From NCBI GenBank assembly GCA_030040815.1, contig JASHSZ010000451.1:1-5371 (forward strand): a DNA stretch of 5,371 nucleotides, written 5' to 3'. This DNA is from Streptosporangiaceae bacterium. GTDB lineage: Bacteria; Actinomycetota; Actinomycetes; Streptosporangiales; Streptosporangiaceae. A model generated the notes under the pieces. That model was given only the letters and a program-made list of their open reading frames with translations, made no database searches and was not told the origin of the DNA. This document shows, one piece after another, positions 1 to 5,371 of this stretch (position 1 is its first letter; each line of letters begins with the position of its first letter). A program made the translations under genes and the position numbers.

Positions 1-165
1 CGCGTGCTCCGGGTCGTACGGCCGGAACAGCTCGATGAGTTGATCACGCGTGTAATCGACCAGGTCGCTGACTGCTTGCAGGCGGGTCAACACAATCAGT
101 TTGCCGGTGTAAATTGCCTCGCGGAGCGCATCATCTCGCAGGTCCGGGTCGACGAGAACGGACAT
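1..165 (-). CDS. N-terminal part of an unidentified protein, cut by the left window edge
   Basis: An open frame of 55 codons begins with ATG at 165-163 and runs off the left edge with no stop. The start is supported by a purine-rich ribosome binding site (GAGGGA) ending about four bases upstream. The codons have the strong G/C third-position bias of the real genes here, although the middle part (ATT, TTG, CAA, GCA) is a little less biased. The peptide starts MSVLVDPDLRDDALREA and continues with YTGKLIVL and a charged helix-like stretch ending LIELFRPYDPEHA. It has no signal peptide or membrane segment. The pattern of a short helix, then 'tGkLivL', then an amphipathic helix vaguely recalls N-termini of some 2-oxoglutarate/iron oxygenase-like proteins, but that is an impression and no catalytic residue lies within the visible part. 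The gene is divergent from the decayed plus-strand remnant that begins about 20 bases away. The family stays undecided; that this is a real gene is fairly likely. Confidence 0.65.
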   Translation of the reverse strand, partial: MSVLVDPDLRDDALREAIYTGKLIVLTRLQAVSDLVDYTRDQLIELFRPYDPEHA

Positions 166-182
166 CTGTTCCCTCACTTCAT

Positions 183-574
183 GAGTTGGACTTGGTCCGG
201 GACTGCACGGCGGACAGCCGTGTCGTGCAGGCCGAGGCCTTCGGGACGGTCACCGAGCGGGTGCCTTCTGGACGCGGTGAGACCTGGCATGGTTTACCGT
301 TGGCGGTCTGGCCGCGCGATCCCCGAATCCCGGGGATGCGCGGCGCAAGGCAACGTGAGCCGGCGTGAGCGGCGATCGAACGGACCGCGGTGTCGATGCA
401 CGTGCGCGGGCTGACGGACGAGGTCCGCATGCAACCTGGGTTGACTTCACCCACCGGCACCCCGAGCGCTACTGCCGCCCGGAGGCCGAGCAGGTGCGCC
501 GGATCCTCGACGGAAAGGGCGGCGAACCGCTCAACGTATTCGCCCGGCGCATCGGTCCCAGGGCGGCCAGGTAG
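183..574 (+). pseudogene. Decayed coding remnant with in-frame stop and frameshift, family unknown
   Basis: Two reading frames in succession show clear coding bias (G/C third positions, A/T-richer second positions). From about 183 the frame reads DLVRDCTADSRVVQAEAFG, then ETWHGLPLAVWP. It meets a TGA at 366-368 and continues in the same frame as AAIERTAVSMHVRGLTDEVR to about 428. There the coding signal jumps to another frame, reading ATWVDFTHRHPERYCRPEA and RRILDGKGGEPLNVF, and ends at TAG 572-574. This fits a gene of about 130 codons or more that has picked up one stop and one indel near 425-432. No 5' start with a ribosome binding site is visible, so the 5' end may also be lost. The alternative is that only the short ORF from GTG 365 to 574 is real, but its first 20 codons lack coding bias and it has no well-placed ribosome binding site. 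I do not recognise the family. A 16-bp hairpin follows the stop by 23 bases, as a terminator would. Confidence 0.45.
311..344. repeat. Strong GC-rich inverted repeat inside the plus-strand remnant
   Basis: Bases 311-325 pair with 331-344: seven pairs (311-317 with 338-344), one bulged G at 318, then seven more (319-325 with 331-337), closing a five-base loop. This is far stronger than expected by chance in a coding stretch. It lies just before the in-frame stop at 366, so it may be a small inserted palindromic element or an old terminator. No T-run follows on either strand. Its role is unknown. Confidence 0.4.
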
Positions 575-597
575 ATACCGGAGAGCGAGACGCATGA

Positions 598-637
598 GAG
601 CGGAATTGCACTGGCTATAGGCAGTGCAATCCCGCTC
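598..637. terminator. 16-bp hairpin between two converging remnants, probable bidirectional terminator
   Basis: The arm GAGCGGAATTGCACTG (598-613) pairs with 622-637 over 16 positions with a single A/C mismatch (604 against 631), around an eight-base loop. It begins 23 bases after the stop of the plus-strand remnant (574) and 11 bases after the stop of the minus-strand remnant (649), which is where a shared terminator of convergent genes would sit. There is no T-tract, which is common for actinobacterial terminators. Confidence 0.55.
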
Positions 638-648
638 CCACGCTGCAG

Positions 649-931
649 TCAGGCGGCCGCACGCTCGACGGCTGGTAGCTCCGTCGTGATCAGACCATCG
701 CCGTCCGTCAGGCCGACCGGGACGTGCGGCGCGGTCGTGATCCGAAGCGGCCATGCCTCATCGCCGGTCCTCGCACAGGGCGAGCGACCGGCCGTCGAAT
801 GGGATGCCGCGCTCCGCCAGGGCAGCGTGCAGCCGGGGGTACAGGCGGTCACACGCCGCCGCGATCTGGTGGTAGCCGGTCAGATCCTCGCTGAGCGAGT
901 CGACGCGCACGGGCCACGCGGCGCGGCGAGG
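649..931 (-). pseudogene. Remnant of a GyrI-like / MerR effector-binding domain, frameshifted and truncated
   Basis: On the minus strand a coding-biased frame follows a TGA at 934-932 and reads WPVRVDSLSEDLTGYHQ, then CDRLYPRLHAALAERGI, then GRSLALCEDR. It stops at TGA 760-758. At about 760-772 the coding signal moves to a second frame reading DEAWPLRITTAPHVPVGL, then DGDGLITTELPAVERAAA, and ends at TGA 651-649. Joined, the order of elements resembles the small-molecule-binding domain of GyrI-like proteins and MerR-family activators: helix with DRLYPRL, 'ERGI' turn, 'LALCED' strand, 'I..HVPVG' strand, then 'ELPAVERAA', which in the family leads into the second half beginning V-H-R-G. Here the protein stops exactly at that point, so the second half is missing. 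The N-terminal part, including any HTH, is also absent or unrecognisable: upstream lies the hairpin array behind aceB. The family assignment is from pattern memory and moderate; that this is broken coding sequence is more certain. Confidence 0.5.
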
Positions 932-937
932 TCACGG

Positions 938-960
938 CGCGGCGGGATACGGCCGCCGCG
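938..960 (-). terminator. Third hairpin downstream of aceB
   Basis: CGCGGCGG (938-945) pairs perfectly with 953-960 around a seven-base loop. It is the most distal of three adjacent hairpins after the malate synthase stop and shares base 960 with the next one. It has no T-tract. It may act as a back-up terminator or RNA 3'-end stabiliser. Confidence 0.4.
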
Positions 961-982
961 GGAGGGACGGTCGTTCCCTCCC
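960..982 (-). terminator. Second hairpin downstream of aceB, likely main terminator
   Basis: GGGAGGGA (960-967) pairs perfectly with TCCCTCCC (975-982) around a seven-base loop. It lies 19 bases after the malate synthase stop codon on the minus strand, a good position for a factor-independent terminator. No T-run follows. Confidence 0.55.
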
Positions 983-983
983 T

Positions 984-999
984 GGGCGGTCACCCGCCC
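984..999 (-). terminator. First hairpin directly after the aceB stop codon
   Basis: GGGCGG (984-989) pairs perfectly with CCGCCC (994-999) around a four-base loop. It starts two bases past the TAA of malate synthase on the minus strand, so close that the terminating ribosome would cover it. It may therefore protect the 3' end rather than terminate by itself. Confidence 0.45.
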
Positions 1000-1001
1000 G
1001 G

Positions 1002-2597
<1,596 letters not shown>

Positions 2598-2604
2598 CGC
2601 GCAT

Positions 2605-2611
2605 CCTCCTC
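2605..2611 (-). promoter_or_regulatory. Ribosome binding site of aceB
   Basis: The minus strand reads GAGGAGG seven bases before the ATG of malate synthase. It is a near-perfect anti-16S match at ideal spacing and decides the start codon. Confidence 0.85.
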
Positions 2612-2970
2612 AACGCCCGGGCCTTCCGGCCACCTGAGTTGCTACCAGACTCTCGCCCAGACGCTAACTCATGCCGGGCGGCGGCACACGATCGGACCGA
2701 GCCCGCAGCCCCAGCCGCGCCCAGGCGTCCGCTCACGAGGCCGCTGCATTCGCCGATGGCCGGCGAGGCGCTCGGAGAGGTGTGCGGGGGTCGGCGGGCA
2801 CATCCGGGCAGCGCTGCGTGTTAATTGAGGTGTGGAGTTACTCGGAGCAATGGCAGCATCAGCCCTGTAACCGTGGGCGCCGCCGGTTCCATACGGACGC
2901 CATGAGAGCACGCAATTAGCCATATACATCATTATTCGGGACATGCAGCCGTCCTGCTGGCCCGCTCAAC
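2612..2970. other. Divergent intergenic region between aceB and hflX
   Basis: About 360 bases contain no convincing gene; the short open frames lack ribosome binding sites and coding bias. Both promoters must lie here if the two genes have their own. On the minus strand the hexamer GTCTGG occurs twice, 12 bases apart start to start, about 40-60 bases before the aceB start, and could belong to its control region. A small hairpin (2750-2755 with 2761-2766, six pairs, five-base loop) lies near the middle. A markedly AT-rich block at 2911-2936, about 45-70 bases before the hflX start, includes TATACA (2923-2928), a possible -10 element for hflX, but no matching -35 is evident. I cannot assign a promoter with confidence. 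Confidence 0.4.
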
Positions 2971-2979
2971 AGAGGTGGA

Positions 2980-4446
2980 ATGACCGCACAATCACACGAC
3001 CGTCCCGGCCGCGACGAGAGCGACGAGAGCTGGGACGCGCTCGCTGACCTACCGCCCGAGCCTGAAGTTTCGGCCGGCCAGCTTGACCTGGCGGACCGGA
3101 ACGCGCTGCGGCGCGTAGCGGGCCTGTCGACCGAACTGCAAGACATCAGCGAGGTCGAATATCGCGCGCTACGGCTGGAGCGGGTCGTGCTGCTGGGAGT
3201 CTGGACCGACGGCACGCAGGCGACGGCCGAGAACTCGCTCCGGGAGCTGTCGCTGCTCGCGGAGACGGCAGGGTCGCTGGTGCTCGACGCGCTCGTGCAG
3301 CGGCGCAGCCGACCGGACGCCGCGACCTACGTCGGCGCGGGCAAGGCCAGGGAACTGGCCGAGATCGTCGCCGCGACGGGCGCGGACACCGTGATCTGCG
3401 ACGGCGAGCTGACGCCAGGCCAGCTCCGCCAGCTGGAGGGCACGGTCAAGGTCAAGGTGGTCGACCGGACCGCGCTGATCCTGGACATCTTTGCTCAGCA
3501 CGCCCGCAGCAAGGAGGGCAAGGCTCAGGTCGAGCTCGCCCAGCTGCAGTACCTGCTGCCGCGGCTGCGCGGCTGGGGCGGGTCGCTGTCCCGGCAGGCG
3601 GGTGGCCGCGTCGGCGGCAGCGGGGGCATCGGTACCCGCGGACCTGGCGAGACCAAGATCGAGACAGACCGCCGGCGAATCCGGTCACGGATCTCGCGAC
3701 TGCGCCGGGATATCGGCGAGATGTCGGTCGGCCGTGAGGTGCAGCGCGGCCAGCGGCAGCGCCACGCGGTGCCGTCGGTCGCGATCGCCGGGTACACCAA
3801 CGCTGGCAAGTCCAGCCTGCTCAATCGGCTGACTGGCGCTCAGGTGCTGGTGGACGACGCGCTGTTCGTCACGCTCGACCCGGCTGTCCGCCGAGCCAGG
3901 ACCCCGTCCGGCTGGCCCTACACGCTCACCGACACGGTCGGCTTTGTCCGGCACCTGCCGCATCAGCTGGTCGACGCGTTCCGGTCCACCCTGGAAGAGG
4001 TGGCCGATGCCGACCTCATCCTGCATGTCGTCGACGGCTCGGACGTCGACCCCAAGTCGCAGCTGGCAGCCGTGCGGGAGGTGCTGGCCGAGATCGGTGC
4101 GGCTGACGTGCCGGAGCTTGTCGTGATCAACAAGGCGGACAGCGCTGACCCGATCGAGGTGGAGGGGCTGCGCCTGGCCGAGCCGGCGTCGGTCGTCGTG
4201 TCGGCCCGCACCGGCTACGGTATCGACCAGCTGCTCGCCGACATCGAGCGCCTGCTGCCACGCCAGTACCGCGAGGTCTGCGTCGTGGTCCCCTACAGTC
4301 GCGGCGACCTGCTGTCGCGGGCGCACGACGAGGGCGAGGTGCTTGCCGTGGCGCACAGCGCGGACGGCACCGAGCTGACCGCGCGGGTCCCGCTCGGACT
4401 CGCCGCCGAACTCGAGCGCGTCGGCCCGGCGCCGCTGCCCCATTAA
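2980..4446 (+). CDS. hflX: Ribosome-splitting GTPase HflX
   Basis: HflX is a translation-factor-family GTPase that binds the 50S subunit and splits stalled or idle 70S ribosomes, helping survival under heat and antibiotic stress. The protein has 488 residues. An acidic, low-complexity N-terminal extension (about 1-55) is typical of actinobacterial members. It is followed by the HflX-specific N-domain with TYVGAGKARELAE (116-128) and the linker motif GPGETKIETDRRRIR (221-235). The glycine-rich RQAGGRVGGSGGIGTRGPG stretch (205-223) is also characteristic. The G domain is complete: P-loop GYTNAGKSS (271-279), G2 threonine in FVTLDP (Thr298), DTVG (318-321), NKAD (384-387) and SAR (408-410). A short C-terminal domain follows (about 428-488). 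The ATG is preceded by AGAGG four bases upstream, slightly close but acceptable. There is no sign of damage. Its usual actinobacterial neighbours such as dapF or miaA are not seen. It is divergent from aceB and followed by a hairpin, so it is probably transcribed alone. Confidence 0.96.
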   Translation: MTAQSHDRPGRDESDESWDALADLPPEPEVSAGQLDLADRNALRRVAGLSTELQDISEVEYRALRLERVVLLGVWTDGTQATAENSLRELSLLAETAGSLVLDALVQRRSRPDAATYVGAGKARELAEIVAATGADTVICDGELTPGQLRQLEGTVKVKVVDRTALILDIFAQHARSKEGKAQVELAQLQYLLPRLRGWGGSLSRQAGGRVGGSGGIGTRGPGETKIETDRRRIRSRISRLRRDIGEMSVGREVQRGQRQRHAVPSVAIAGYTNAGKSSLLNRLTGAQVLVDDALFVTLDPAVRRARTPSGWPYTLTDTVGFVRHLPHQLVDAFRSTLEEVADADLILHVVDGSDVDPKSQLAAVREVLAEIGAADVPELVVINKADSADPIEVEGLRLAEPASVVVSARTGYGIDQLLADIERLLPRQYREVCVVVPYSRGDLLSRAHDEGEVLAVAHSADGTELTARVPLGLAAELERVGPAPLPH

Positions 4447-4458
4447 CCGCCGCCGTTA

Positions 4459-4509
4459 GCGCGTGCGCTCTATCGCAGAATTCCCGGTGCATTTGCAGAG
4501 CGCACGTGC
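4459..4509 (+). terminator. Hairpin after hflX, probable terminator
   Basis: Bases 4459-4471 pair with 4497-4509 over 13 positions, all Watson-Crick except one G-U wobble (4461 with 4507), around a 25-base loop. The stem begins 12 bases after the hflX stop. There is no T-run and the loop is longer than usual. The right arm overlaps a second, weaker hairpin (4490-4497 with 4507-4514), so the two folds exclude each other. Confidence 0.45.
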
Positions 4510-4514
4510 AGATG

Positions 4515-4716
4515 AATGTGATCGCGTAATAAATACCGGAACATGCTCGCTTCCAGTGCAAGCTTCCTGCCAGGCAGAACGCGAGCGAACTCCAGCGCGC
4601 CCCGGCGCTCGCCAGTCGGTCCGAAGGGGACTTAATGGGCCTGGCGCGCCGGCCGCTGTGAGTGGGCGGACGCGACCATTAGGATGGCCTCCGCCGGGCG
4701 TTAAGTAAGCCGATCG
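4515..4716. other. Non-coding stretch between hflX and the hutI control region
   Basis: No supported gene is seen here. The stretch contains a short AT-rich patch (4527-4536) and a seven-base inverted repeat (GCGAGCG 4581-4587 with 4606-4612, 18-base loop). It also contains a GC-rich palindrome around GGCGCGCC near 4643-4650. None has a clear role. A frame open from GTG 4463 to 4708 lacks a ribosome binding site and starts inside the hairpin, so I do not call it. Confidence 0.35.
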
Positions 4717-4739
4717 CGAAAGCCCTTTACATTCTTTCG
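4717..4739. promoter_or_regulatory. Inverted repeat around a candidate -35 element, possible operator
   Basis: CGAAAG (4717-4722) and CTTTCG (4734-4739) form a perfect six-base inverted repeat with an 11-base spacer. The spacer contains TTTACA, the candidate -35 of the hutI promoter, so a dimeric regulator bound here would block RNA polymerase. The site is short and the role is inferred from position only. Confidence 0.22.
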
Positions 4740-4755
4740 GCTGCTGCCATACGGT
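4726..4755 (+). promoter_or_regulatory. Candidate housekeeping promoter for the hutI transcript
   Basis: TTTACA (4726-4731) differs from the consensus -35 by one base. It is followed after 18 bases by TACGGT (4750-4755), which fits the actinobacterial -10 pattern TAnnnT. A transcript from here would have a leader of about 150 bases before hutI that includes the short ORF at 4828. No other comparable pair was seen between hflX and hutI. This is a pattern match only. Confidence 0.3.
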
Positions 4756-4827
4756 GACTCAACCGATATGTTCGCCCATCGTGACCTATGAGCTCTGCCG
4801 TGCGAGCAGTTCGGTGTGGGAGATCGG

Positions 4828-4917
4828 ATGAAGGGCCGCTCATCCGCGCGGAGCCGCGGGCGACGGGGCTGTGTCAGATTGGCGGGCGGGGCCGTGCTGG
4901 GGGGCTGGGCCACATGA
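4828..4917 (+). CDS. Possible 29-residue leader peptide translationally coupled to hutI
   Basis: An ATG at 4828 is preceded by GGGAG five bases upstream, a better-spaced ribosome binding site than the one in front of hutI itself. The frame runs 29 codons, begins MKGRSSARSRGRRG, and then becomes small and hydrophobic (LAGGAVLGGWAT). Its TGA (4915-4917) overlaps the hutI ATG (4914-4916) as ATGA, the classical layout for stop-start reinitiation. The peptide is arginine-rich at the N-terminus and contains no histidine codon, so it does not look like a histidine attenuation leader. It resembles no family I know. It could be a chance ORF, since ATGA overlaps are common in GC-rich DNA, but start, spacing and overlap together make it plausible. 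Confidence 0.35.
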   Translation: MKGRSSARSRGRRGCVRLAGGAVLGGWAT

Positions 4918-5371
4918 GCGTGCGATTGCTGACCAACATTGGCCGGCTTTGGACTGGCTCGGAGATCGTGAGCAACGCGGCGATGCTGCTGCACCGTGAC
5001 CGCATCGCGTGGGTTGGCCCGGCTGCCGAGCTGCCGTCGAGCGTTCCCGGCGTGGTCGACAACATCGTGGACGTCGATCGCTTCGAGAATCTGGGCGGCG
5101 CACTCGTCACGCCTGGCCTGATCGACTCGCACAGCCATCCCGTCTACGCCGGGAACCGGTGGGCCGAGCTCGCTATGCGCTCGGGCGGCTCGTCCGCAGC
5201 GGAGATCACCGCGGCCGGCGGCGGCGTCGCGTCGACCGTGACGATCACCCGCGGCACCGATCCCTGGACGCTGTGCAGCGGCGTGCGCGACCGGCTACGG
5301 TCCTGGCTGCTGAGCGGCACGACAACCGTCGAAGCGAAGACCGGATTTCACCTCACCAGGGATGGCGAGCT
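4914..5371 (+). CDS. hutI: Imidazolonepropionase-like amidohydrolase, N-terminal 152 residues, cut by the right edge
   Basis: HutI hydrolyses 4-imidazolone-5-propionate to N-formimidoyl-glutamate, the third step of histidine degradation, in the cytosol with one metal ion. The visible part has the composite amidohydrolase start (LLTNIGRLWTG, then a strand with RIAWVGPAAEL) and the LVTPGLIDSHSHPVYAGNR segment (64-82). Within it, His73 and His75 form the metal-binding HxH, and Arg82 is the conserved arginine after it. AAGGGVASTV (100-109) and GTTTVEAKTGF (135-145) follow, in the HutI order and spacing. Family members (about 400 residues) usually read SGYGL after VEXK; this one reads TGFHL, and it has DSHSHPVYAG where HTHLVFAG is more common. 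It may thus be a divergent HutI or a close relative with another substrate. The ATG at 4914 gives the usual HutI N-terminus. A G-run (4899-4904) nine bases upstream is a weak ribosome binding site, and coupling to the preceding short ORF is possible. Confidence 0.8.
   Translation, partial: MSVRLLTNIGRLWTGSEIVSNAAMLLHRDRIAWVGPAAELPSSVPGVVDNIVDVDRFENLGGALVTPGLIDSHSHPVYAGNRWAELAMRSGGSSAAEITAAGGGVASTVTITRGTDPWTLCSGVRDRLRSWLLSGTTTVEAKTGFHLTRDGE

Noticed and set aside
179..754. A 191-codon minus-strand open frame across the left intergenic region
   Set aside because: Its third positions are not the most G/C-rich ones. Over 430-574 the bias clearly supports the opposite strand, and the peptide is low-complexity. 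It crosses both remnants and the hairpin at 598-637.
2669..2944. Open frames on both strands in the aceB-hflX gap
   Set aside because: None has a ribosome binding site, coding bias or recognisable motif. The AT-rich block at 2911-2936 suggests control DNA instead.
3685..4443. A 252-codon minus-strand open frame
   Set aside because: It is antisense to the G domain and C-terminal part of hflX, with no ribosome binding site or recognisable protein motif.
4463..4708. An 81-codon plus-strand open frame after hflX
   Set aside because: It begins with GTG inside the terminator stem, has no ribosome binding site, and shows no steady third-position bias.
4701..5138. A 145-codon minus-strand open frame over the hutI start
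   Set aside because: It is the complement of the well-supported hutI coding start and leader; codon bias favours hutI.

Overview
The window is chromosomal DNA from a high-GC Gram-positive bacterium, most likely an actinomycete. The reading frames put G or C in almost every third codon position. Terminator candidates are GC-rich hairpins without T-tracts, and the HflX protein carries the N-terminal extension usual in Actinobacteria. Genus cannot be decided from this sequence.

Layout from left to right. (a) 1-165, minus strand: the first 55 codons of a gene running off the left edge, not identified. (b) 166-937: no intact gene. Two decayed coding remnants point at each other: one on the plus strand (about 183-574), broken by an in-frame stop and a frameshift, and one on the minus strand (931-649), which resembles half of a GyrI-like/MerR effector-binding domain and also has a frameshift. 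A 16-bp hairpin (598-637) lies between their 3' ends, and another strong hairpin (311-344) lies inside the first remnant. (c) 938-999: three back-to-back perfect hairpins directly after the malate synthase stop codon. (d) 1002-2597, minus strand: complete malate synthase A (aceB). (e) 2598-2979: divergent intergenic region. (f) 2980-4446, plus strand: complete ribosome-associated GTPase HflX. (g) 4447-4913: intergenic region with a hairpin terminator candidate after hflX, a promoter candidate, and a 29-codon ORF whose stop overlaps the next start as ATGA. (h) 4914-5371, plus strand: first 152 codons of a HutI-type imidazolonepropionase-like amidohydrolase, cut by the right edge.

The intact genes are core metabolism and stress physiology rather than one pathway. 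AceB condenses glyoxylate with acetyl-CoA, HflX splits stalled ribosomes, and HutI acts in histidine breakdown. aceB and hflX are divergent and hutI has its own long leader, so each is probably transcribed separately. I found no convincing new multi-gene system. The items most worth a second look are the coupled leader ORF before hutI, the unusual active-site segment of that HutI, the triple hairpin after aceB, and the gene graveyard at 183-931.
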